The notes below the pieces were generated by a model. It saw nothing but the letters and a program-made list of their open reading frames with translations. It was not told the origin of the DNA and did not search any database. Below are positions 15,243 to 23,143 of a DNA stretch of 64,000 nt, piece after piece (positions within the stretch are counted from its first letter, which is position 1; each line of letters opens with the position of its first letter). Source of the DNA: Pseudoalteromonas arabiensis. Its GTDB lineage: Bacteria > Pseudomonadota > Gammaproteobacteria > Enterobacterales > Alteromonadaceae. The stretch covers positions 17,659-81,658 of the forward strand of contig NZ_LRUF01000023.1 in NCBI RefSeq assembly GCF_001550155.1, in the 5' to 3' direction. The translations under genes were made by a program, and so were the position numbers.

Positions 15243-17417
15243 ATGAAAATTAGTCACTCTCTTTACTTGTTAGCTATACCACTTGCTATCGTTGCGGCGT
15301 GTAACAAAATACCGAGTTCTGTAAACGAGTCCAGCTCATTTTCAGCTGCAGATAAAGTAAACACCTTGGCACCTGTAGCCAAAAAAATACCTCATGAGAT
15401 GACTATTCACGGTGATAGCAGAGTTGATAACTATTATTGGATGCGTGACGATACTCGCACCGACCCACAGGTTCTTGCCCATTTAGCAGCTGAAAATAGT
15501 TATGTAGAAAAAATGATGGCTCATACAAATGCTTTACAAAATAAGTTATTTGAAGAGTTGAAAGGACGTATTGAAAAAGATGATGAATCAGTACCCATAA
15601 AAAAGGGAAGCCATTATTATTTTTCACAAACTCATGGTGATAATGAATACCCTGTTTATATACGAAGTACTGATAAGCAAGGACAGCATCAGCAGGTTAT
15701 TTTAGACGTAAATAAGCTTGCTAAAAATCATGATTATTTTGCAATAACAGGACTTGATGTAAGCCCAAATGGTGCTTTATTAGCCTATGGTAAGGATACG
15801 TTGAGTCGGCGTATATACACTATAAAAATTAAGGATTTGACAACCAATCAATTATTGCCGGATACAATTGAAGGCAGCGAAGGTGATGTTGTTTGGGCGA
15901 ATGATAATAAAACCTTTTATTATATTAAAAAAGACCCGCAAACCTTATTGGGATATCAAGTTTTTCGGCACAGGTTAGGCACGTCTCAAGCGGATGATGA
16001 GCTCGTATATGAAGAGCTGGACATGAGCTATTACACCAGTATTGAGAAGAGCAAAGATCACCAAGAGATTTATATCAAGCATAGTAGCACGAGTGCTTCT
16101 GGGGTGTCGGTTATTGATGCAAACGATATCAGTGCCATGCCAAAACGTTTAATTCCACGTGAAACAGGACTCGAGTATGACATTAAGAAATTAGGTGACT
16201 GGTATTACATAGTCACTAATTTAAATGCCGTAAACTTTCAGTTAATGAAAGTGCATCGTGAACAAGCTCAGGATAAAGCGAAGTGGCAAACGCTGATTGC
16301 TGGGCGCGAAAATATAAAGCTGGAAAGTATTGAGTTATTTAATCATCACTTGGTATACGAAGAGCGCACAATGGGGCAGACCTCTTTAATTATTCGTGAT
16401 TTACGTGATCAGCAAGAACAAGTGATTGCCTTTAAGGATCCGACATATACGGTTTCTAGCTATGGTAACTATGAGCTAGATAACCCTAACTTACGTGTTT
16501 ACTACTCAAGTATGACCACGCCAAGTACAAGTTACGATATTAATTTAGAAAACGGTGAAAAAACGCTTCTCAAGCAGCGCAAAGTGTTAGGTGACTTTAA
16601 TCCAGATAACTATATATCTGAGCGGGTGTATGTGACAACGCGAGATGGTGTCGATGTACCTGTGAGCCTCGTTTATCGTAAAGATAAGTTTGATAAAAAC
16701 GGTACTAACCCGTTATTACAGTATGGCTATGGTTCGTATGGTGCGACGATGGATCCGAGTTTTTCGAGTTCGCGACTAAGCTTGCTTGATCGCGGTTTCG
16801 TGTTTGCAATTGCACATATCCGCGGTTCACAAATGCTTGGGCGCCCATGGTACGAAGATGGCAAGTTGTTACACAAGAAAAACACATTTAACGATTTTAT
16901 TGATGTGACAGAATCTCTAGTTGCACAAAAGTATGGTGACAAAAATAGCATTTTTGCCATGGGGGGCAGTGCAGGTGGCTTGTTAATGGGGGCGATAGTA
17001 AACCAAGCGCCAGAACTTTATAAAGGAGTGATTGCAGCTGTTCCTTTTGTTGATGTTGTAACAACGATGCTTGATACCAGCTTACCGCTCACGACCAATG
17101 AATATGATGAGTGGGGTAACCCAAATGATAAAAAGTATTATGACTATATGTTGTCATATTCACCTTATGATCAAGTGAAGCAACAAGCCTATCCAAATAT
17201 GTTGATCACAACGGGGCTACATGACTCACAAGTACAATATTTTGAACCGGCAAAATGGGTGACTAAATTGCGTGAGCTGAAAACGGACAACAATGTATTG
17301 TTATTCAAGACCGATATGGAAGCAGGACACGGTGGTGCGTCAGGGCGGTTTAAAAGTTTAGAAGATACCGCACTGTATTATGCGTTTATGCTTGATTTGG
17401 CAGGTATCAAACAATAA
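15243..17417 (+). CDS. S9 prolyl oligopeptidase family, oligopeptidase B-like lipoprotein
   Basis: The 724-residue protein has a lipoprotein signal with lipobox VAAC at Cys20, then a spacer and the oligopeptidase B fold. The substrate-gating beta-propeller spans about residues 50-450. The alpha/beta-hydrolase domain carries Ser576 (GGSAGG), Asp661 (GLHDSQ) and His696 (AGHGG). E. coli OpB is cytosolic, so the lipobox points to a membrane-anchored form working in the periplasm or outer membrane on peptides with basic residues. It lies 125 bases after the S8 protease gene and its terminator, so its own promoter is expected. Together the two could degrade protein outside and peptides at the envelope. 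Confidence 0.9.
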   Translation: MKISHSLYLLAIPLAIVAACNKIPSSVNESSSFSAADKVNTLAPVAKKIPHEMTIHGDSRVDNYYWMRDDTRTDPQVLAHLAAENSYVEKMMAHTNALQNKLFEELKGRIEKDDESVPIKKGSHYYFSQTHGDNEYPVYIRSTDKQGQHQQVILDVNKLAKNHDYFAITGLDVSPNGALLAYGKDTLSRRIYTIKIKDLTTNQLLPDTIEGSEGDVVWANDNKTFYYIKKDPQTLLGYQVFRHRLGTSQADDELVYEELDMSYYTSIEKSKDHQEIYIKHSSTSASGVSVIDANDISAMPKRLIPRETGLEYDIKKLGDWYYIVTNLNAVNFQLMKVHREQAQDKAKWQTLIAGRENIKLESIELFNHHLVYEERTMGQTSLIIRDLRDQQEQVIAFKDPTYTVSSYGNYELDNPNLRVYYSSMTTPSTSYDINLENGEKTLLKQRKVLGDFNPDNYISERVYVTTRDGVDVPVSLVYRKDKFDKNGTNPLLQYGYGSYGATMDPSFSSSRLSLLDRGFVFAIAHIRGSQMLGRPWYEDGKLLHKKNTFNDFIDVTESLVAQKYGDKNSIFAMGGSAGGLLMGAIVNQAPELYKGVIAAVPFVDVVTTMLDTSLPLTTNEYDEWGNPNDKKYYDYMLSYSPYDQVKQQAYPNMLITTGLHDSQVQYFEPAKWVTKLRELKTDNNVLLFKTDMEAGHGGASGRFKSLEDTALYYAFMLDLAGIKQ

Positions 17418-17447
17418 TCAATATACGCACCAGTGGGTGATTCGACC

Positions 17448-18926
17448 TTAAACTGGTGCATGCTTCGTTAAGTTAAAGCGAAATTGGGTCCCCTTACCCA
17501 GGGTACTGTGTACTTCAATATCACTATTCATTAGTTTAAGTAGCTGTTTGCAAATAGCTAAACCAAGTCCACCTTGGCCTCGTTTAATACTATTACGTGC
17601 TTGGTAGTGAGGTTCGAAGATTGCCGTTAACTCATCAGCGTGAATGCCTACACCCGTGTCAGAGACTGAGACAAATACTTGTTCGTTGAGTTGAGACACT
17701 TCTACAGTGATTAATCCTTTGGAGGGGGTATGGCGTATCGCGTTTTCTATAAGGTTAGTCAGTACACGCTCTAGTTTGGCAATATCTGCTGTCACTGGAA
17801 AGTCACAAATTTTGGGAGTGACTTTTATTGTCACCCCAGCTGCTTCAGCGTTTAATGCTAATTTGGCGACACAGTCGTAAATTAATTCGCCAAGATTAAA
17901 CGTTTCCGTTTTTATCTTTACTTGGCCACACTCTAAATTAGCCAGTTCAAAAATTTGTTCAATTAACAACTTTAATTGCTGGCAATTATCCATTGCAAGG
18001 CTGAGATAACGTTGTTGCTCGTGCTCACTCAGATGGGGGTGTGGTTTTTTTATAACCTCAAGAAAACCATGTAATGAAGCCAGTGGCGTTCTTAAATCGT
18101 GTGATAAATGAGTAAGTAATTCTCGGCGTTGTTTATCGATTTGCTGCAAAGATTTAAATTGCTCATCAATACGAGATAGCATGCCATAAATTCCCTTACT
18201 TAAGTTGCCAATTTCGTTATTCCCCATATAGCTCGGACTAAGCGCCATTTCTGTGAGGCTGTAGTTGGCTGCTTTTATTCGGCTGACCTCTTTATTTAAT
18301 TGCTTAAGTGGTGAGGTGAAAAAGCGAAATAACAACAACATAGTGATAAATAGCGCGACCATAGCTGCTACAAACCACATTGCCCCTAGCCAAACTGGGT
18401 TATCACGTTTGACCTCGTTCAGCGTTGCATCAAAAGCTTGACCACCAATGATCATATACAAGTAACCTTGTAGCTTTTGTTGATTGTAGACAGGTGCAGC
18501 AGAGAATATTTTTTGACCTTCAACGTTACGCGGGTCGTCACCATAAATAGGTGTAGAGCTAGGCTGTGCAATTAACTTTTTTATTGGGCTTAGGCTTATT
18601 TTCTGTCTCACTACTTTGCCTGGTTTGGCTGAATAGGTCAGCAAATTACCTTCAGGGTCTACAAAGTAATATTCGAAAGCAGGTCCCAACACCATTAAGG
18701 TATGAAATAAGTTTTCTAACGCTTTATAGTCATACACACCTTGTTTTATTAATGGATTATCGTTTACAAGGTGCTCAGCGAGGTGGATGTGTAATTGCTG
18801 CTGTGCTTGGTGCTGAGAATGTTGTTCAAGCTTTTTACTCCAATTAAATATAAGCGCACACAACAGGCTAAAAATAATGACTAGTGACCAAGCTAGTTTT
18901 TGGTAAAGGGTCATCGAAAACATCAT
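17448..18926 (-). CDS. Two-component sensor histidine kinase
   Basis: The 492-residue kinase has an N-terminal membrane helix (KLAWSLVIIFSLLCALIFNW), a periplasmic sensor domain of about 150 residues, a second helix (FVAAMVALFITMLLLF) and a HAMP linker. HisKA contains LTHLSHDLRTPLASLHG with the phospho-acceptor His. The HATPase domain has NLIENAIRHTP, DTGVGI and GLGLAICKQL. Its ATG overlaps the stop of the response-regulator gene by four bases. It is the last gene of an operon that starts with two spondin-domain proteins, which suggests that the sensor signals about the envelope or surface state linked to those proteins. The ligand is unknown. Confidence 0.92.
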   Translation of the reverse strand: MMFSMTLYQKLAWSLVIIFSLLCALIFNWSKKLEQHSQHQAQQQLHIHLAEHLVNDNPLIKQGVYDYKALENLFHTLMVLGPAFEYYFVDPEGNLLTYSAKPGKVVRQKISLSPIKKLIAQPSSTPIYGDDPRNVEGQKIFSAAPVYNQQKLQGYLYMIIGGQAFDATLNEVKRDNPVWLGAMWFVAAMVALFITMLLLFRFFTSPLKQLNKEVSRIKAANYSLTEMALSPSYMGNNEIGNLSKGIYGMLSRIDEQFKSLQQIDKQRRELLTHLSHDLRTPLASLHGFLEVIKKPHPHLSEHEQQRYLSLAMDNCQQLKLLIEQIFELANLECGQVKIKTETFNLGELIYDCVAKLALNAEAAGVTIKVTPKICDFPVTADIAKLERVLTNLIENAIRHTPSKGLITVEVSQLNEQVFVSVSDTGVGIHADELTAIFEPHYQARNSIKRGQGGLGLAICKQLLKLMNSDIEVHSTLGKGTQFRFNLTKHAPV

Positions 18927-19651
18927 TGTATATTTAACTGCCCTGGATTTAATCTATAACCGACACCCCATACTGTTTCTATAAATAGAGCACGATGGTA
19001 CTGTTCAAACTTATTGCGAAGGCGATTGATATGGGAATTAACGGTATGCTCGTAACCACTGTGTTGGTACCCCCAAACTTGATCAAGTAGCTGCTGGCGG
19101 CTGAAAACATGGTTAGGATGCTTTGCAAAGTGTACCAGTAAATCAAACTCTGTCGCGGTTAAGTTGACGGCTTGATTTGCTAGGTAAGCTTGATGACTCG
19201 AAAACTCTATGTGTAAGGCTCCGAGCTGAAGTTGTGCTTCATCGGGTTTCTTTTTTATAGAGGATTGAGCAATAAGTAATTGTTCTCGGTGACGTAATTG
19301 AGTTTTTACTCTCGCTTGTAATTCTCTTGCAAAAAACGGTTTACAAATATAGTCATCTGCACCCATTTCTAAACCAATAACTCTATCCATGTCACTGCTC
19401 AAAGCGGTAAGTAAAATAACCGACACTGTGGGGTAGTGTTCTTTAATTTTGCGGCATAAACTTAAACCATCCATTTGCGGTAAATTTATATCTAATATAA
19501 CAAGCCCATAATCATTGCTTGCTAGTTTTTTTAATGCTGATTCAGCAGAATCGGCTTCATCAATATGTAAATTTAGGTTGCTAAGTTGAGTTATTACAAG
19601 TTGACGTATAGCACGGTCATCTTCAACAATTAAAAGTTTTTCTGGGCGCAT
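18923..19651 (-). CDS. OmpR-family response regulator
   Basis: The start at 19651 gives MRPEKLLIVEDD, the normal beginning of a receiver domain. The frame open to 19732 runs into the spondin gene and adds a non-homologous prefix. The receiver has the acidic pair Glu10/Asp11-12, the phospho-acceptor Asp54 (VILDINLPQMDG) and Lys in CKPF. The C-terminal winged helix shows LTATEFDLLVHFAKHP and VNSHINRLRNKFE. It is co-transcribed and translationally coupled with the kinase at 17448. Tandem repeats in front of the operon (21215-21232) are spaced as expected for this class of DNA-binding protein. Confidence 0.92.
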   Translation of the reverse strand: MRPEKLLIVEDDRAIRQLVITQLSNLNLHIDEADSAESALKKLASNDYGLVILDINLPQMDGLSLCRKIKEHYPTVSVILLTALSSDMDRVIGLEMGADDYICKPFFARELQARVKTQLRHREQLLIAQSSIKKKPDEAQLQLGALHIEFSSHQAYLANQAVNLTATEFDLLVHFAKHPNHVFSRQQLLDQVWGYQHSGYEHTVNSHINRLRNKFEQYHRALFIETVWGVGYRLNPGQLNIQ

Positions 19652-19709
19652 AGTCTTGTCCAAATCGCTAAGGCACTTCCTTATGCCCTTAGCGCAAGTG
19701 AGTGCTATG

Positions 19710-20435
19710 TTATTGCGTCCGCGTAATGACAACTTGAGTCAATGGGTTATCAAACTTATGTTGACTACTAAGTACAGAGCTACTTAGACCATCATGTTGA
19801 CTAACGACACCTGGGTGCATAGCCACATAGTTAACATCATTACGCTCTTCATTAAACCCTTCGCCTGAATCAGCTGGTCCAGGAATTGTCCCTGCGGCTT
19901 CTGAATTAGCCTCTGTTCCAGCATCATAAGCAAATGTAGTAAAAGTCAGCGCTTCATCGACAGCTAACGAAGACACATCTATTGCATTAAGACCGGTAAA
20001 TGCATCATTTGTATTCACCAGCATGGTTGCTAAGCTTATTTTTAATGAATCTAGTTGCTCTGTTGTGAGTGATAATGTTACCTGACTACCTGGCGGTAGA
20101 GGCGCATCGGCAGATGCAACTGCGGTTGCAAAATCAACCGCTAATAGGTCGCTGTTGTTTCCTCCTTCGGCCATTACCTCAAGTGCTGTCGATGCAGGGC
20201 TACCAATTTCCCAAAGCATGTTTTCGGTATGAGAAATCACAGCAATTGGCGATAATGGTTGTGCAGCAGTTAAGTTACTTACTTGTATTGTAAATTCGTA
20301 TGTAACGACTGGGCTAACAACGGGAGGTGACACGACTTCAGGTGGAGTCTCTGAGCGATTATTATTTGAGTCACCACAGGCCGCGAGGCTGGCGCCGAGC
20401 GCAATGATGATCAAGCTTTTTGTTAAACGAAGCAT
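19710..20435 (-). CDS. Spondin-domain lipoprotein
   Basis: The 241-residue protein has a lipoprotein signal peptide with lipobox LAAC at Cys20 followed by GDSNNN. A Pro/Val-rich linker (residues 30-45) leads to a spondin_N-type domain. Domain landmarks shared with the next gene are the NLT segment, IAVISHT, STALEVMAEGGN and AYDAGTEAN, with MHPGV near the end. Spondin domains in bacteria are found in secreted or surface proteins of unknown function, and in eukaryotes they bind matrix. The gene lies 10 bases after its paralogue and 58 bases before the response regulator. Its N-terminus anchors it to a membrane, whereas the paralogue appears soluble. Confidence 0.83.
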   Translation of the reverse strand: MLRLTKSLIIIALGASLAACGDSNNNRSETPPEVVSPPVVSPVVTYEFTIQVSNLTAAQPLSPIAVISHTENMLWEIGSPASTALEVMAEGGNNSDLLAVDFATAVASADAPLPPGSQVTLSLTTEQLDSLKISLATMLVNTNDAFTGLNAIDVSSLAVDEALTFTTFAYDAGTEANSEAAGTIPGPADSGEGFNEERNDVNYVAMHPGVVSQHDGLSSSVLSSQHKFDNPLTQVVITRTQ

Positions 20436-20445
20436 AATAGCTCTC

Positions 20446-21147
20446 CTACTTAACCGTTACTGTCAATTTAGCAACTGGGTTTAACCATCTGTGTACTGTG
20501 TTATCAAGGTCACTAATACCTGCTTCAAGATCATCATCACCTAAGTTACCAGGATGAATATGTACCATTGTGTTGCTTTCACTGCTTGTGACACCACTAC
20601 CGCCTGTGCCTGCATTTCCGCCTGGTGCGGCAGGAATACCAGGAACGCCCAAAGCCCCTGAGCCTTCAACAACGCGTTCATCATTTGCTTCAGTGCCTGC
20701 ATCATAGCCATTTAGGTAAATAGTGTAAGTACCTGCTTCTGTAGGTATTTTCCAGCTATTCAAGCCGACAAACCCATCATTTGTTGGCAACAACATGGCT
20801 GTTAGAGATAAGTAGTCGTTACCTTCTGTTGTTGTTAGGCTTGCCATTGTCGATGCGGCCGGAGCAAGTAACCCTTCTGCTGGGTTGGCAACCATATCGC
20901 TATTAGCGGCTGTTGCTTCATCAACAAGAGGTGCAATGTTGCCACCTTCAGCCATTGTTTGTAGCGCTGTAGATGCTGGCGTTGCGACTTCAAAAAGTGA
21001 TGTATCACCGCTGTGGGCTGTAATCAGAATAGGTGTAAAATGAACACCTTGAGTGAGGTTTGTTAGTTTGATATCCAGCTCAGCTGCTTGGCTTGTGAAG
21101 CTAGAAATTGCTGTTGCAGCTAGCAAAGTTAAAGATAAAGTTTTCAT
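20446..21147 (-). CDS. Spondin-domain periplasmic or secreted protein
   Basis: The start at 21147 (MKTLSLTLLAATAISSFTSQAA) has AGGAA six bases before it and gives a clean signal peptide cleaved near SQAA-EL. The longer frame to 21186 lacks both. The 233-residue product carries a spondin_N-type domain with STALQTMAEGGN, YDAGTEANDE and VHIHPGN. It also has an insert rich in Gly, Pro and Ala (PGIPAAPGGNAGTGGSG), probably flexible. It is the first gene of the operon with the lipoprotein paralogue, response regulator and kinase. A 10-bp hairpin sits directly upstream of its ribosome site. Confidence 0.83.
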   Translation of the reverse strand: MKTLSLTLLAATAISSFTSQAAELDIKLTNLTQGVHFTPILITAHSGDTSLFEVATPASTALQTMAEGGNIAPLVDEATAANSDMVANPAEGLLAPAASTMASLTTTEGNDYLSLTAMLLPTNDGFVGLNSWKIPTEAGTYTIYLNGYDAGTEANDERVVEGSGALGVPGIPAAPGGNAGTGGSGVTSSESNTMVHIHPGNLGDDDLEAGISDLDNTVHRWLNPVAKLTVTVK

Positions 21148-21156
21148 TATTTGTTC

Positions 21157-21180
21157 CTGTTTTTGACTGTTCAAAAACAG
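21157..21180 (-). promoter_or_regulatory. 5'UTR hairpin touching the ribosome site of the spondin operon
   Basis: CTGTTTTTGA (21157-21166) and TCAAAAACAG (21171-21180) are perfect 10-bp complements around CTGT. In the minus-strand mRNA the 3' arm ends in ACAG, which runs directly into GGAA, the Shine-Dalgarno sequence of the gene starting at 21147. The hairpin could control ribosome access or protect the message. Alternatively it is a DNA palindrome for a repressor. Confidence 0.6.
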
Positions 21181-21214
21181 TATCAAATAGCAATATCATA
21201 AAAGCCTCACGAAG

Positions 21215-21232
21215 TTATCACTTTTTTATCAC
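21215..21232 (-). promoter_or_regulatory. Tandem direct repeat, candidate response-regulator site
   Basis: TTATCAC occurs at 21215-21221 and again at 21226-21232. The starts are 11 bases apart, one helical turn. OmpR-type regulators typically bind head-to-tail repeats with this spacing. The site is 68-85 bases upstream of the operon's start codon, a suitable position for activation. The link to the response regulator at 18923 is inferred. Confidence 0.45.
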
Positions 21233-21338
21233 AGTAACGAAGTGGGGTGAAAACAGCGGGTTAAATCAACTCATAGGTATATTAACTAGGCAAATATAAC
21301 GCTATAGTGAAGGTGAGGAAAAATAACAAGGAGTCATA

Positions 21339-21710
21339 ATGGACGATAATCAAAAGGTTGAAGTTATAACGGATAATAAGGACCATCGAACGTGGGCAAT
21401 GCTATGTCATTTAAGCTCATTTGCTGGATTGTTAATCCCTTTCGGATCTGTCATTGGGCCACTCATTGTCTGGCTTGCCAAAAAGGATGAAATGCCGTTA
21501 GTGGCTGAGCATGGCCGTAAGTCATTAAATTTTCAGTTAACGATGATGATTGCATATATCATTAGTTTCTTGTTGATGTTTGTTGTTATCGGCGTCATTT
21601 TATTACCTGTCATCGCCATTTTTGCTTTTATTATGGTTGTTGTATCGGCAATCAAAGCCAACGATGGTAAGGAAGTGGATTACCCGCTGAGCATCGAATT
21701 TATAAAATAA
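21339..21710 (+). CDS. DUF4870 small membrane protein
   Basis: The 123-residue protein begins with a polar head and HRTWAMLCHLSSFAGLLIPFG, the conserved opening of DUF4870. The motif LAEHGRKSLNFQLT-like (VAEHGRKSLNFQLT) and two tightly spaced C-terminal helices (AYIISFLLMFVVIGVILLP and AIFAFIMVVVSAI) complete the pattern. The family is widespread and its function unknown. AAGGAG stands in front of the ATG. It is followed by a strong terminator, so it is probably transcribed alone. Confidence 0.88.
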   Translation: MDDNQKVEVITDNKDHRTWAMLCHLSSFAGLLIPFGSVIGPLIVWLAKKDEMPLVAEHGRKSLNFQLTMMIAYIISFLLMFVVIGVILLPVIAIFAFIMVVVSAIKANDGKEVDYPLSIEFIK

Positions 21711-21733
21711 AACTGAGAAATTAGATATACTAG

Positions 21734-21769
21734 AAAAGCTCAGCAGTGTTGCTGAGCTTTTCTTTTTTT
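21734..21769 (+). terminator. Rho-independent terminator of the DUF4870 gene
   Basis: AAAAGCTCAGCA (21734-21745) pairs perfectly with TGCTGAGCTTTT (21750-21761) around GTGT. Seven T residues follow (21763-21769). The next start codon is only eight bases further on. Confidence 0.9.
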
Positions 21770-21777
21770 GGGTATGT

Positions 21778-22212
21778 ATGGCCTATCTTTCGCTTTTTTT
21801 TACTGCATTTATTTCAGCAACTTTGTTACCTAGTTCATCAGAGTTGGTAATGACGGCAATGATTGCCAAAGGGGGCTATTCACTTTGGTTGTTATGGCTT
21901 AGTGCGACACTCGGTAATGTGCTAGGTAGTTGTGTTAACTATTGGCTTGGCACACAGGTCATGCGTTTTAAAGATCGTAAATGGTTTCCGGTCTCTGAAA
22001 AGTCCATTAAAAAAGCTGAAAAACAATTCAATAAATACGGTATTTACAGTTTATTGTTTGCTTGGTTACCTGTGGTGGGCGATCCGCTCACTGTGGTCGG
22101 TGGAATTTTTCGCGTTAAGTTTTTAACTTTTCTCGTACTTGTCGCCCTTGGCAAAGGTGCACGCTATTTAGCTGTGCTTGCCTTTGCTGTTGGGCTTGAA
22201 AAGTTTTTTTAG
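21778..22212 (+). CDS. YqaA-family (VTT/DedA-like) membrane protein
   Basis: The 144-residue protein has the short YqaA form of the VTT/SNARE-associated fold. Landmarks are LLPSSSELVMTAMIAKGGYS, then SATLGNVLGSCVNYWLG, the amphipathic middle, and WLPVVGDPLTVVGGIFRV. Related DedA proteins move lipids or support membrane homeostasis. The role of YqaA itself is unclear. The ATG at 21778 lies eight bases after the T run of the DUF4870 terminator and has only a weak GGGT in front. Its message must therefore start inside the terminator or arise by read-through. The stop overlaps the folX stop on the other strand by four bases. Confidence 0.85.
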   Translation: MAYLSLFFTAFISATLLPSSSELVMTAMIAKGGYSLWLLWLSATLGNVLGSCVNYWLGTQVMRFKDRKWFPVSEKSIKKAEKQFNKYGIYSLLFAWLPVVGDPLTVVGGIFRVKFLTFLVLVALGKGARYLAVLAFAVGLEKFF

Positions 22213-22568
22213 TTTTTTTGCCAATCGAGAGTCAGCGATACTGAGTCTGCAAAACGCAGCGCATGTGGCTTATCAACACGAACTTTGGCGTAATGAACAC
22301 TTTTATGCTGGTGGCAAATAGCTAAAATCTCGGCAACGAGCTTTTCTAGCAATAAGAAGTGACCTTCCTCGACTAACGCGATGACTTCTTTAGTAATGGT
22401 CTTGTAGTTAAGTGCTTTATCAACAGCATCAGTTTCACACGCCTGCTCAGCAGGGTAGTGAATTTCAAGGTTAATCACGACATCTTGCTTTTTTTCACGC
22501 TCTTCAGGGTTAAAACCAATAAAGGTTCTTAGCCTGAGGTTTGTTACATTGATAATTGCATTGGCCAT
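22209..22568 (-). CDS. folX: Dihydroneopterin triphosphate 2'-epimerase
   Basis: The 119-residue protein matches E. coli FolX closely: NLRLRTFIGFNPEE, VVINLEIHYPAEQA, ALNYKTITK, LLEKLVAEIL and DKPHALRFADSVSLTL. FolX epimerises dihydroneopterin triphosphate to dihydromonapterin triphosphate, and it shares the fold of FolB. Specific FolX residues such as HALRFADS favour this over FolB. It is the last gene of folM-folE-folX, two bases after the folE stop, with GAGGG as its ribosome site inside the folE end. The product leads to tetrahydromonapterin, cofactor of phenylalanine hydroxylase in this type of bacteria. Confidence 0.93.
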   Translation of the reverse strand: MANAIINVTNLRLRTFIGFNPEEREKKQDVVINLEIHYPAEQACETDAVDKALNYKTITKEVIALVEEGHFLLLEKLVAEILAICHQHKSVHYAKVRVDKPHALRFADSVSLTLDWQKN

Positions 22569-22570
22569 GA

Positions 22571-23125
22571 TTACCCTCTAACTAACTGCAAAAACTCATT
22601 ACGGGTTTTTGGATCGGCTCTGAAGCTGCCAAGCATAACAGAGGTACGCATGCTTGAGTTTTGTTTTTCAACGCCGCGCATCATCATACACATATGTTTT
22701 GCTTCAACAATAACACCAACACCTTTTGCACCAGTGACCTCTTCAACCGCCTTGGCAATTTGATGAGTAAGCTGTTCTTGAATTTGGAAGCGTCGTGCAA
22801 ACATATCGACAATACGAGCAAACTTAGACAGACCGAGTACTTTACCATCAGGAATGTAAGCAATGTGACAACGGCCAACAAAGGGCAGTAAGTGGTGTTC
22901 ACACATTGAGTAAAGCTCAATATCCTGAATTAATACCATGTCGTCAGCATCAGAAGTAAAGACGGCGTTATTGGTAATTTCATCAAGTGTTTGGCGATAA
23001 CCTTTAGTAAGGTATTCCATCGCTTTTGCTGCGCGTTTCGGCGTATCAAGTAAGCCCTCTCGTTGAGGGTCTTCGCCTACTGCGCTAATTATGTCTTGAT
23101 AGCTCTTTTTTAAATCATCGTGCAT
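22571..23125 (-). CDS. folE: GTP cyclohydrolase I
   Basis: The 184-residue protein has the FolE zinc and active-site segments: [22 protein letters not shown] (Cys and two His), [17 protein letters not shown], and [13 protein letters not shown] with the second zinc Cys. It converts GTP to dihydroneopterin triphosphate. At 184 residues it is shorter than E. coli FolE (about 222), lacking part of the N-terminal helix, which is common. It sits between folM and folX with 18- and 2-base gaps. This copy is likely devoted to monapterin synthesis, though it may also serve folate if no other folE exists. Confidence 0.96.
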   Translation of the reverse strand: MHDDLKKSYQDIISAVGEDPQREGLLDTPKRAAKAMEYLTKGYRQTLDEITNNAVFTSDADDMVLIQDIELYSMCEHHLLPFVGRCHIAYIPDGKVLGLSKFARIVDMFARRFQIQEQLTHQIAKAVEEVTGAKGVGVIVEAKHMCMMMRGVEKQNSSMRTSVMLGSFRADPKTRNEFLQLVRG

Positions 23126-23143
23126 AGATTTCTCAGTAATACG

